Assembly (NCBI GenBank): GCA_013399695.1
Contig: VXAU01002292.1
Coordinates: 682,013-746,012 of the forward strand
Length of the DNA: 64,000 nt
Direction of reading: 5' to 3'
Source: Formicarius rufipectus
Taxonomy: Eukaryota > Chordata > Aves > Passeriformes > Formicariidae
The position numbers and the translations under genes are program-made. Below the pieces are notes generated by a model. It was not told the DNA's origin and did no database searches. It worked only from the letters and a program-made list of their open reading frames with translations. Numbering within the stretch: position 1 is the first letter of the stretch; each line of letters begins with the position of its first letter. Positions 51,791-63,530 of this stretch are shown here, in pieces.

Positions 51791-52434
51791 TTCTGTTCAG
51801 TTTGTGAAGAATATATCTTAATATTTTAAGACACACTTTATGTGGATTTCTGGGACTCTTGAATTCCTAAGTTTCTTACAAGCTGTATTTTAAGTGTGCG
51901 CTGAGTGATTTTTTGTCACTCTCTCCAGCCGAGTAAGGTGTCTGAGACTTTATAAATGGAAGAAATGGTACCCAAATGTATGGAGTTCTTTGAATCCTGA
52001 AAAATGCTTCAACTTGTATGGAACTGAGCATTTTGAGGCCTTGTTTTTTTTTATTGAAGGCCTTGGTTGCAATTCATTTCCAAGTATTCCAAAGTTTAAG
52101 ACTAGCCAAATGGAAGAACAGTCATGTTTTCTGCATGAGTTTTTCAGTGACTCTGCCTGTAGAAGTCAAGTTGTGGGCCCACAGTTTTCAGGCAAGTACT
52201 TTCTCACTGGACTGCAACCATTCTCCTTTTGCACATGACTAAGTTACTATTTTTGCTTATTTTTAACTATCCAAGAATCACACCATGTGGTGGTCAATCA
52301 AAAGTTCCTTTGTATTGTAAGAGAAGGCCACACCTCTTTTAAATTGCTTCTTTAATTTTTCTTTTTTTTTTTTTTTCTTTCTGGCTGTGGATAAAAAGCC
52401 AGTGCAGAGACAGATCTGTGTTGTCTTTGCACCA

Positions 52435-52556
52435 GAGTCCTTTTTGTTTGGTTTTGTTTGTTTGTTTGTTTNNNNNNNNNNNNNNNNNNNNNNNNNNNNN
52501 NNNNNNNNNNNNNNNNNNNNNNNNNNNNNNNNNNNNNNNNNTTTTTTTTTTTTTTT
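52435..52556. repeat. T/G-rich tract interrupted by a 70-N assembly gap
   Basis: The left flank is a TTTG repeat ('gttttgtttgtttgtttgtt' region, 52451-52471), the gap is 52472-52541, and the right flank is a run of 15 T (52542-52556). The gap is probably unresolved homopolymer or TTTG repeat. Confidence 0.95.
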
Positions 52557-55500
52557 GTCTGTGAAATCTTGTGTTTCTTTGTGATTGGCTTCACATAGCT
52601 AATGAGGTGAGACCCCTCATTTGCTTGAAGGCAGGGAGAGCAGGAGTGCTGTTAAAGACTCCCTTGTAACCTGCCATGACAGCATCTTCTCACAGAATGG
52701 GACAGGAACATCAGTTCCTCCAAGCCTGGCCTGATCCCTTAGACAAGTCTGCTCTTACTGAATAAAGCCTTTAGTTTTTAGGCTGTTACATAATGGGTGA
52801 TGGTGATGAGCCTCATCCCCCTCACAACCTGGTATTTCAGTTAAGGAAATCCCTCCAACCCCAGTACTTATTTTCTATACATAAAGAGGTGTTTAGTTGT
52901 CCAAGTCCAGGAATAAGTCTCTAAAACACACATTTTCGTCTGCAGTCTCCAGTGGGCTTTTAAGTTGAGATGGCATGTGGGTTGCAGAGCATCCTTTTGT
53001 CAGTCCCTGTCAGCTGTGTATTTAATTTAAATTTTTAAATTCTGTTCTCCCCACCTGAAGTAAGTTTGTCTTCTCTCCCCTGATGAACCATGCTCAAAGC
53101 ACGTGTCATGACAAGGCTGATTCTCTTCTGTGGATCTGGCAGTGGATGTTGGAATGGACCAGAGTTTTTAATTTTTTCTGGATATATGTTGTGCAGAAGG
53201 ATATTTAATACATACATGAAACTTGAGTAGCAGGTGTAAATAGGTTGCTATAGACTGCTGTTAACATATACCCCATATATAAAATTGAATATTCTGGGTC
53301 ATCATATGCATATTTGCGTGTGATCATATGGTGAATCCTGTGTGCATATACGGTGGTTCAACATCCATTTAAAAATGAGAATGTCAGAGAGTTTTCTCTT
53401 ATTTACTTCTGACAAGTCTTTAATAAAGCAAATTGGATAAAAGCCCTGTGGCTGATATTTCTTGCATTTCTAATAAGGAAGCTGACAATCTTGCCAAGTA
53501 GCTCCATGCCTTACCTCTAGTGCTAGACATAGAATTGTCAGTTATAATTAATTTCGAGGAAGTGGGTTGTGTTGTTTTCTAAATGTATCTGCACCTGTAG
53601 CCATGAGTGCATCCTGATAACCCTTCTATACTGAGCAAAATAGAAGGTACTTTCCTGAAATATTACAGATTCAAAACTGTATTTATATTGTCACATCTAG
53701 GATTGGCAGTTTAAGTAGAGGGGACTTTTCAGAACAGTTTGTATTTCAGCCTCAAACTAGCCTGTGTTTTCAATGACACTATCCTATGCTTATAAATCTT
53801 CTTCATCAATGTAATTGATTTTGATTGTGGTACTGACTTTCCTAGCTGCTTTGTATTAGAGTTGTGTGAACAGGTGATTTCCGCCTCCCTCCCCTTTTGT
53901 TTGACAACTGAAGTGGAAAGATGGAGGAATGTAATCTCTCCGTTTTCCTTCCCCTTGTAGCCACACAGAGCCTCGTGTATGATCTGTAACAAAATGATTG
54001 ATCCTGTCAGTGGGACACATTCAATAAAATGCGTGGAAAGGAAGGGCAAAAATCACTAGAGGAGGTGAAGAGAGCAGTGATCTGTTCACTTCAGCCTCTA
54101 CCAGCAGTCCTGTGCTAGAGCACATGCCAGGGTGATGGTGGCAGGGCTCCTGTGGGCTGACTGAAGAAAGCTGCAAATCCCACAGCTCTTGCTTCCTTCA
54201 GTCATGGGCAGAACATTTGGGAATAACAACATTTCTCTGAGGATCTACTACGCCCTTTTTGTCCATTCCAAAATGCCCTACCACATCAGTTTTGATGGCA
54301 GATTTGTTCTGTGTTCTCTACAGTTAAATTCGAGTTAGCACTAGTACCCAGGAGTATGGCCTCTTCTGCTACACCTACTTGCACAGTCAGCGGACTTCAC
54401 AGTTGCCTGTGCCTTTAATTTTATTTTACTGCCATTTGGTACCATGAAATTATCCTCATGCCCAGCTCTTCCTTACAGTAACTGTTGTATTTGCCAAGTT
54501 TTCTTTCTATTGCTTAACTTCACAGGTTAATGTGAAGAAAGTGTTAAGAATGTTACCTGGTTTTGTCTCATGCAAATAATTTAAAATCTTTGTGGTATTT
54601 AAATAGGGTTGCTCAAAAATACAAATGATGCCTGCAATGAATAGTAGATTTATTTTTTTTTAATCAAAGTGTAAATTACTGATGGAGTTAAACCTGACAA
54701 TTATTGGAGGTTAAAATTCTACTGAAATTGCTGTACGAGTGGAGTAATACACAAAGCACCAAGTGAAATGCTCATGTTTGCTTGATATATTCTCTGCAGC
54801 AGACGGACTCTGGTAGTAGGAGGTGTCATTTGCAGCACATTAGCTATTAGCCATGTCATTGCCTGAGTGGGTGGTGTGAGTCTGGTGCGTGTACAGTGTT
54901 ACACTGCGCATGTGTCAGAGCCAGGCGCTTCTCCCCTTGTTGGGAGATGTATTTTTTGTGAACACCGTTCTGTATTTAAAACTGTGATTCTGCCAGTTTT
55001 CAAATGGGTTATTCTGTCACACGGAAAATACCTAGAATAAGTGCTTTTCCCTCCCTCCCAAGTTCTTAATGTTTTGCAAAACTGAATTGTAGATGTCTTT
55101 GACATTACTACCTTTTTTGGTATGTATTTGGTATGTATACCCAGCCTGTTACTTTCAGGAAGCCGAACTGTGCTAATAGTTGGGGGAGGGTGGTACCATA
55201 CGCATGTACTTGTGGTGTTCAGCAGAGGTTTTTCCAAAAGTGTCAGCTTGATGCATCTTTTTTTGTGTGCACAATTTCACTTGTGTTGCTTTTAGTTCAC
55301 TTTTTTTCCCCTGGAGGCACCTGTCTCCTGCCGCATACCCATCAAGACTAATTGCACCATCTGGAAGACTTTTGTGTTGCTGTTACTTGTGCAGGGTATC
55401 TCTAGGGAGCTTAATTCAGAATGTGAATGTGACCCCTGAAGCCATGTCAAGTAGCTGCAGTACTTTCTAGTGTCTAAAGGATGATCACCGTAGGCTTTAT

Positions 55501-57079
55501 TTGTTTCAAGTCCAACGCAATTTGCTTTAGTGTAGATATATGTTACATGTCAGTAACACAACTTCAGTCATGTTTTGAAAATGGAGTTAGACTTTGACTA
55601 CTGGTTTGGTAATTCACAGCATATCCTGTCTAAAATTACATCCAAACCATATGTAACATATAGGCTGTATGATTAGGTGTAGAAATGACAGACATCTTGC
55701 TCCTCATTATTTGTTTTTAAGTCCTGTTCTTCCCCTCTACCCACAGCTGCACTTCTCGTTAACAGCTTTATGCTAAGAATGCAAAGTATTCATTTCTAGC
55801 AGTGTTGCAAGCCCCCTGAACAGCTCTGATCTCTTGTTTTTGCTCTTACTACAGAAGTTTAAGTATTTTCACAGGTAATTTTCTTCTTCCGTTCCTCTCC
55901 TGCTTTGAATCAGATAAAAGTGCTTCACTTCTAGTGTCTGTCTAGGCAGTGGCTTATTTAAACACTGTGCTTCATAGTCCTGTGATGATCACTTCTTTTC
56001 TGTACTTTTGTAATATCCTGTCCCATGGTGAGCTGAAGAATACTGGGCATGAAAAAACAAAGTGTTCTGATTGTTACAAGTATCACTATAATTTGCTATA
56101 TTTTTTTAAAAGGCGTTATTCATTTCTCATGGGGTCCTGGCACAGTGATTTTACCAGCATGCATATGTGGAAAAAAATTTTTTTTTCCCCAAAGCCACTT
56201 TGATGGAGTTGTAAAAAGTGTTGAGAAAATCCATTTGAATTCAATTGCATCATCTGTGTAACTTTTGTGGCTGTGAGTAATGTGGTCAACTGAAGTTCAA
56301 GCCAGAGATGTACTTACACCACAAGCAATTATGAATTCTGTATACAGGATGTGTAAACACTATATATTATTCATTATATGTATTTTCTGGTGTTTTTTTT
56401 TTTTCCTGAGTGGTTTAATGTTCATTCTGGCTCTGACTTTGGAAATCTATGGAGTTTTAAGTCTATAATGTCTTGGCTGCATTCTGTTAACTGTGTATTG
56501 ATTGGAGCATGGTAAGAAAAGAATTTTGTATTTGTATGCTTGGTGACAATAGAAATATGCAGATTATGCATTCAGAGTGTTGAAGGCAAACTGTCCCCTG
56601 ATCCTTAAAATCTGTCACTACATGTACCCAGCAAACAAAATAAAGGTGCACATTGCAAGACCACGTGTGTGCCCATGTGAAGAGATCTGAGTTGTGCAAG
56701 CTTTCGTGGCTGGAAAGTAGTGGAGGACTGAACTTTAAAAAAAAAATAAATTCTGCTCGGGGAAGTTACGTGGTATCTTCTTTCACTGCTTTTTGTGCTG
56801 TTTTAATCAGGCCTGCTGTGAGCGTGGGTTGTTGTGCTGTCAGGCTCCCAGGGCACACCTGCCCTGCTCAGGGTGGGCTAGCCCAATGAGTCTGCAGGTG
56901 AAACAAATAGGACGTGGGCAGATTATAAAGGCAAAAAAGTCATGACCTCATCTGGCTTGTTAGATCTCACCAGAGCTACAAATGTTGTGGGTTGTGGTAG
57001 ACAGCCGTACTGGCCTCCTCTTGTCTTAATTGATTGTGGCATTTGTAGGGTGCAGCTGTACTGACTCAGTGAGCTCAGA

Positions 57080-57262
57080 AGCGTCTTCAGTGGGAGAAGT
57101 ATTGGCCTGGAATCAGTGTGGGTGTGAACCTCAAACCCAGGAACTGTCAAGCACCGGCTACCTGGGTGGATTTGCTCATTCTCCTCCTAGAGCATATGTT
57201 TTGGGCCATTTCCCCATCACTGTAGAATGGGCTATAAAGACTCAAGGAAAAAGAAGTCAAGA
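57080..57262 (+). mobile_element. Possible MIR-like (CORE) SINE remnant
   Basis: 'attggcctggaatcagtgtg' (57102) resembles the MIR phrase ggactaggagtcag, and 'gggccatttccccatcactg' (57202) with 'tagaatgggctataaagact' (57222) resembles tcagtttccccatctgtaaaatgggcataata. The intervening 90 bases are not clearly alignable. Orientation is + strand. Confidence 0.45.
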
Positions 57263-58485
57263 TTTTATTTGCAATAGCACAGCAACTTTTGCACAGAAAG
57301 GTGTCATATAAATTATTATTTTCATGTTTGTGTCTGTATTAATGAAGCAGTATACAGAATGTATTCTTGCATTGTGCAGTATAAATGTAATGACAAAACT
57401 ACAAATAAAACTGTCACTTGTGTCCACTGTTTTCTTTATTCAAACAAACTTGCCAAATCAACGACTTAGATTTTTCATTCAGCTGTTTTAAAGATAGTTC
57501 TGTTTTGATTTCCTTCAGTTATTAGCGCTAAAATTATACTCTGGAATAAAATTAATTGAAGTGCTTAGTAATTTGTGATGTGGTTCATTATATGATTTAT
57601 TTAACAAATATTTAGATTATATCAGAGATATGGGCTCTTATTTATTGAAAGTTAGCTTAAAAATTTAGTAATATCTGGAATGTATTATCCTTTTGTCTAG
57701 ATATTTAGCTGAATTGACAAATGTAGGAAGTAGAAAGTAGTTTGACAAGAACAGGAAGAACAAGTTTGCAGACATTGCAGTCAAAAAAGGAAAGCTAAGT
57801 TCACTTTAAAACAAACTAATTTTTGAGGTGGTATATCTAAGTGATCATATGCTCTTAATAAATATGATTTTGTGGGCAGTTTCTGATCCCCGTTGTAGAA
57901 TTTGAAACAGTTCTTTTGTTTAAAACAACCCATCTATACTTCATGTATCTCTAACTTTTATTGTACATAATTCATCCGTTTCTGCAGTTTATCCCTGATA
58001 TACTGAAACCTGATTTATGTACTGTGCCCTCTGTTCATAACCTCTCTGATCTAAGCCGTTTTCTTTCAGCGGGTTATAGATTTTGGTTGTACCACTACTC
58101 CTTTGCCTTTCTTCTCATGAAGTAGGAGGCTTCTTTTGGCTTTTCTGTACTTCAGACAAGAAACTGAAAGCTCTTATGTTCCTGTTGCAGTAGATCGCAT
58201 TGAATTATTTTGAAATACTCCTGTCATGACATGGTGGGAAATGCAAGAGACATGCTGCTCCTTGAAAATAATCAAGATTTAGTACAATCCTGAATATTTG
58301 TTTTTCTCTGCAATAATAATATTTCATTTTAAGTGTCAAGCAAGGCATGACAAAAGATCATGATTCATAATTGCAACTTACTTCCTTGTGAATATTGAAG
58401 ACTTGATGAAATGATGGCAGCCTGAGGTCTAAGTCTTTTCTTCCACTTTGATATGACCAGTGAAAATGGATTGTGAAAATATGCC

Positions 58486-58517
58486 TTTTTTTTTTTTTTC
58501 TTCTTTCCTTTTCCCAG
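58486..58517 (+). promoter_or_regulatory. PDSS2: Polypyrimidine tract and 3' splice site of PDSS2 exon 2
   Basis: A run of 14 T (58486-58499) is followed by 'cttctttccttttcccag', giving an uninterrupted pyrimidine tract ending in CAG. A possible branch point is in 'atatgaccag' about 60 bases upstream of the AG. The strong acceptor fits the need to splice across a 45.6-kb intron. Confidence 0.9.
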
Positions 58518-58649
58518 GGGCTTTGTGTATGATAGCAGAAACAATTTACAGATGCGAGGTTTGGTCGTGTTGCTTATTTCCAAGGCTGCTGGACCCAGCT
58601 CGGCAGAACTCTCTTTCCAGGACAACATGGTCAGTGGAATTTATTCCAG
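58518..58649 (+). CDS. PDSS2: PDSS2 coding exon 2
   Basis: The 132-base exon completes codon 76 (CG|G, Arg), encodes residues 77-119 and gives two bases (AG) of codon 120. The translation begins GFVYDSRNNLQMRG, then LVVLLISKAAGPSSAE and later DNMVSGIYS. This follows directly in frame from exon 1 and agrees with the vertebrate PDSS2 block I remember as GLVHDSWN...LQLRGLVVLLISKAAGPSS...MVSGIYS, including the 44-codon spacing. It corresponds to the first helices of the trans-prenyltransferase fold, where catalytic relatives have a GGKRxRP motif that PDSS2 lacks. The exon is flanked by cccag and gtatgt. The alternative middle stretch SAELSFQDN differs from mammals and is where I expect divergence. 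The rest of the protein, over 270 residues in human, lies beyond the window. Confidence 0.96.
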
Positions 58650-60058
58650 GTATGTAGTAAGCTTTCATCAGCAAGATACATTAAGGTTTATTTGAGGGAC
58701 ATTTTCATAGGGGTATCAAAGCATTTTAAGTGGTCTATTGAGGTGTTCAGGAAAATCAGTACTTAACTAAACACAAAACTTTATTTCTCAGATTTATTAT
58801 AAGCTCTTTCCAGTGAAAACCATTCCTTACTGTTTGTAAAGCTCAAATCTTAATTGTGGCTTTTAGGCACAACCAAATCAGAAGTCTTCGGGTCAAGATG
58901 GTGGCACGTTTGTATCCTGATTTGGTTTAAAATGCAGATATAGTATTGTAGAATTGAGAAGACCAAACAAATAGAGATGTTAAAATATATGAAGTATCTT
59001 AAAATAGCACAGAAGGAAAACATGTATGATTTGGTACAAATAGAAGTAACAGTAAGTAAGAAAAAGGACAAGACTGTGAAAGAGGCTTGTTATAGAAGGA
59101 TTGTTTGTCCTTTTAGCTGTTTAATTCCATTCTTGTTTTGTTTTGTCTATAGCATTCCCTTAGGGTTGTAAAATTTTTATATTTGTATGCAAATGCTGCT
59201 GTAGGAAAGCATAATTCTAGTTAGTTAATTATGGCACAGGAGGTATTTTAGTTTGTTTTGTAAATGAAGAAAAAAGTTTACCTTAAGTATGCCTCATAGA
59301 AGGAGAGAAGAGCATTAATTTTTTTGGTAAGTTCTTCAGTATGATGATTCTGACCATGGAGGAGATGTTTGAGCATTTAAAGCTGCCATTGGGAAGGTGA
59401 CTAGTGGATGTATTCATTAAGGAGCAAATAAGACTTTGAATTAATAATGAGCCATTTGGTGTAAATGGACATAATTGGAATGATGCCAGTTCAACCAGCC
59501 GAAAATCTAGCCTCATAATCTAAGTTTGAGCAAGTCAATAGCCATTATAATATCTAGTTCAGAGTTACAAAGGTACTCCAAAAATGGAGCACGTCTGAAT
59601 ACACCCACACAGGTTCACTTAAGGTTCATTACTGTCTGCAAAAGCGATAACTATGGAGTTGTTAATTTAAATGGACTTTCAATGACTCTTTAAGTCCAAA
59701 GTAAATACGAGCAAACCTGCTGCTCTGTTTCATTTTGTGCTGTAGTGGTCAGTTCTTGACCTCCACTGAAATAACTGTGGACTTTGATTTTGACTTTTGA
59801 CTTCTTTCTTTAAGTTACTTGTCCAACTACACTTTTAAATGTGACTCTAATGTCTGATTTTCGTTTTTTCAGTATATATAGCTAAGAGAACAAGCAGCTT
59901 GTAAAATTGTCATCTTTAAAAGGCTTTGTGATTTATTTTTTTGAATGCGTTACAAATAGTGTTTTACAAACTGCTTGCTCCCAAATAAGAATAAAAGGAT
60001 AATTGTTTTCCATTAGTACATTTTTGTCGGTTGTCTTGGTTGCAATGTAATTATATAT

Positions 60059-60074
60059 GGTGTGTGTGTGTATA
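60059..60074. repeat. Short (TG)n microsatellite
   Basis: About six TG units flanked by TATA-rich sequence; a short simple repeat. Confidence 0.85.
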
Positions 60075-62289
60075 TTGGACATATATATCAAAAGCAAATT
60101 TTATCCCTTAGTGATAAGAAGTGAAGAAATATGTTTAATCCTGTATTGTTCCTATATGTTGTCAACTTCGTAAAGTATTTTTGGAACTAGGTTCTTACAA
60201 ATTTTCAGCTCAGCTGTAAACTATACTGCTCTTTTTGATACCATGCCATATAATTACTTCATCTTTTTATATAACATTTTGCTGGAAATATAATTTCTGG
60301 CACTGTAATGACCATCTTCATTGCCTGATACTTACGTGCTGTGAATATTAAGTTGTGGACTATTAGCTGGGATATGGCTCACTTGATTTTAGGATACTTA
60401 GTAGTGATTAATTAATTCTGAAATCCAAGCGTGAGCTAAGTTGTTCCGATAAATGTCAGCAACTGCACCAGCCCAGTCTTTCTTTTCCCGGTGTTTGTGT
60501 TGGAACCAGTTCTTGTGCTGTCTTTAAACACTCGGCCCTGCAGTAGATAGCCAGGTTACATCAGTCCACTGTAACTGGTACTGCAGTAGATGTACATTGT
60601 GTGAGCAGAAAGATGTAACATTCTGATAATTATTTAACTTAGAAAACCACAAAAGAACATGATGGACTCGTTCATCCTGGATTTTGGTGTGTTCTGCGTG
60701 ACTTCCTCTCCCTTTTTCATATTCTTGAGTCACAATATCAGCAAGCAATACAATAACTGTAATTGAAACAGAAAGACACCAAGAGCTGAATTTGGAATAG
60801 CAAAAAAAGAAATGTTGTTATCTTATTTTCCTGTTCTCTAGGTATGTCAATTCACAGGACAATTGACCTAAATGTATAAAAATAGATTATCAGCTTCTTA
60901 GTGGGCATCTGTTTTTCACTGCTACACAATGGAACAAAACTGATGGCTGCTAGCAGAGAGCAATGTTTTCCAGGGTAATGAGGATTACAATTTAGGTGGT
61001 TACAGGAACAGGGCTAGTGTAGTTAAATGGTGCTGCTGCTGGCCAGCATTGCCTCCAGCTTTAGCACTTCATAATTTGCAGGAGTCGTGATCTGCCTGCA
61101 TTAAGCTGGGGCCATGGGGGTCATTGTATGCAAGGATATCATAGTAACTGCTGCTTGCCTTATGAGCCATGCTGAAGATAAGGGAGGAAGTGTTATAAAA
61201 GCCTACTTGGCATGCTTTACTCTGTACAGCCACCTCCCTGTCATGTTGGCAGCAACCTGACTTTACTCCTATTGGCGGGGAAAAGAATCTGGCTTTATTT
61301 CCAATTCAGCACCAGTGATCCCAAAAGAGGATGAAGAGAAGTCGCAGAATGATAAACAGCTCTGTTTCAGCTGCTGGACAGATTTTTCTAAACTTGAAAC
61401 TTTCTGCTGGTCTCTTAGCATTAAAGAAAATATTTCCTTGGCTAGAGAAGCATTACAAATATAAGAATGACCTGTAGTGCTCACTACAAAGTATGCAAGC
61501 AGTGTCATGTAAAGGTTGATGTCATTGCCTGTGCTCAAGGAAAGCATGCATCGCATATTCCCTTGAAACTCCTTACTCCTGTGCTGAAGAGAAAGCAGAA
61601 CTCACGTTTGGGTTGAGGCCAAATGGAAGTAACAATAATTTATCATGCTAATAGTATCAGAGAACACCTTAGGTGAGACACAGGAGGCTAGAGCTTCATA
61701 AGAGCTTTGAGACCCATTTCCTAACCGGTGATTATACTAGAGTCTGACACTTCATTGCCTTCTGTCAGAGCAAAACTCACTAGGATAGTCAAGTATGCAG
61801 CTTGTTGTTATTTTACTTTGCTGTTGGAAGTGAGATTTTTAATTGGAACTCCAGGATCATGTGGTCTCTGAACACTGACAGCTTTATGCTTCAGGGTTGG
61901 AGCTAAATTCTTACAGCTGAAGATACCAAGACTGGCTTGGATCCTCTCACTGAGTACCCAGAGGGGTGTCTTTTTCTGTTCATGTCTGGCACTACCAGGC
62001 ACTACTGACTCGGGGCTGAGGAATCACCTTGGCTTTATATTGAGTGGTGAATTCTTGATGTAGCCTCTGTGGTGTAGCTTAAAATGCAAGTGACACCAGA
62101 GAACAGACTTGGGCTGTCTCTTCAGGCCTCGGTATCCTTGGCTCTAATACAAGAAGTTAGCTTTTTCTCTTTCTCATGTTTTGCACCATTTATTTTTTTT
62201 TCCCTTTACTGCCAATTTCAAAAATACCCTCTAGGACTGACATCCATTCAGTCAGCTCTGCAGATTTCATTGGATGTTTGTCAGAGATT

Positions 62290-62318
62290 TAAACAAAAAA
62301 CAAACAAACAAACAAAAA
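62290..62318. repeat. (CAAA)n microsatellite
   Basis: 'aacaaacaaacaaacaaaaa' type repeat of four to five CAAA units on the + strand. It lies in the middle of a 187-codon open frame and supplies its KQKTNKQTKTN segment, which argues against that frame being coding. Confidence 0.9.
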
Positions 62319-63311
62319 CCAACCTTTTTTCAGTCAAATCTGCCAGTGCACTGATAATGGTGGATCCTATCATCACTGACAAGCAAAGACGTCTTTATTC
62401 TACCAGACTTTGCAAGTGTGTGTCTGTTTATGAAGATGGAAACATACCAAGTACTATTTCAGCTCTGTACCTGAATCTGGTAAATTCACCTAGTAAATAC
62501 AGCAGATTGCTGGATTTGAACTATCAATACTGGGCTGTGTGCTTGCCCCTTCTTCCTCAGAATGATGCAGCTGACTTTTTTAGCTCCAGGAATTCATCCC
62601 TTTCCAAGATGAACATGCTTTTCCACAAGAAGATACTTGCTGGTTAAACTTGTCTCTGAATCAGATTCCTTCCTGCTGCTCAGAAGAGTCATGGTAATAC
62701 TGAGTGACAGGAATCATAGACTCCTTTTACTTAGTGTCTTAGTAATTATTTTGGAACCAGCGTTGATGCTGCTTCAAATAAAAACCCAGTTTAAGTGTAA
62801 GTAGGCAGCAGATGCCAACTCATTGTTGTGGTGATGGGTCTTTTGCTCGATGTGTTTCAGTAGTAATTCTTACTAAATGCCTTGAGCACCCTTGAGCTCA
62901 CACACACGCAGTCTGATTTCATATGCAGTTTGTCACTGAGGCTATACCAAAGTCATCTGGTTCTTAGTTTCTCTAAAAAGGAACACTGTTTTTGAATTTA
63001 AATTCAGATTTTAACCAGAGGATTAATTCACCCTTACGTTGCTTTTCCTTTGAAAGTTTCTTTGGTGGCAAAGAAGTCAGGAAGGGATAGGTGTCTTTCT
63101 AAGGATCCTAAGGACATAGCACATAGTGCTCTGTCCCCTTGCAGTTCTATGTAGCTTTCTCCCAGCTTTTCTTGCTAGATATGAAAACAAAGCTTTGCTT
63201 AACTTAACTTTCTTCCCCTGTATTCCACAGAACTTTATACCATCTTCAGAGAAAGTCTGACCTTCCATTAATCTCTTTTAGGGTTAACCAGATGCTGCTG
63301 ATAGTACATCA

Positions 63312-63530
63312 GGTTCACAGGATAGTTCAAGTTGGAAGGGATATTAGGAGGTCTGTAGACCAATCTCCTTCTAAAAGCAGAGTCAGCAATGAGGTCAGAC
63401 TGATCTAGCTTTCTTCATGAAGATCAGATCTTTCAAGAACATAATCTTCACAAGGTGATAATCAAGATGTGTTTTAAACAGATGAGACAATGTTCTACTG
63501 CCTTGTCTGTAGCCTCATGCTCTGTGCTTA
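63312..63530 (-). mobile_element. CR1 LINE 3' end, eroded
   Basis: The + strand reads 'caggttcacaggatagttca' then 'agttggaagggatattagga' (63329), 'agcagagtcagcaatgaggt' (63377) and further right 'atgttctactgccttgtctg' (63490). This order matches the reverse complement of a CR1 3' terminus (ggttggaagggacc; agcagggtcagctatgaggtcag; ctgttccactgcctgact). The copy is sense on the minus strand, 3' end at left. The left 110 bases are clear, the right half weaker. Confidence 0.75.

Larger units (their letters stand above)
12915..58517 (+). other. PDSS2: PDSS2 intron 1 (45,603 bases)
   Basis: The intron starts gtaagc at 12915 and ends cccag at 58517. After the tail of the CpG island (to about 13250) it is AT-rich. 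No nested exon or RNA gene is supported; open frames up to 145 codons occur but lack recognisable homology or codon structure. It holds old repeats, G/T-rich tracts, an assembly gap and possible regulatory sites, each listed separately. Subregions 26-35 kb, 36-41 kb, 42-46 kb and 53-57 kb show nothing I can name. A long first intron is also known for mammalian PDSS2. Confidence 0.92.

Noticed and set aside
53035..54049. Minus-strand frames of 60 and 106 codons in late intron 1
   Set aside because: No recognisable domains; low-complexity content and isolated from any splice context.
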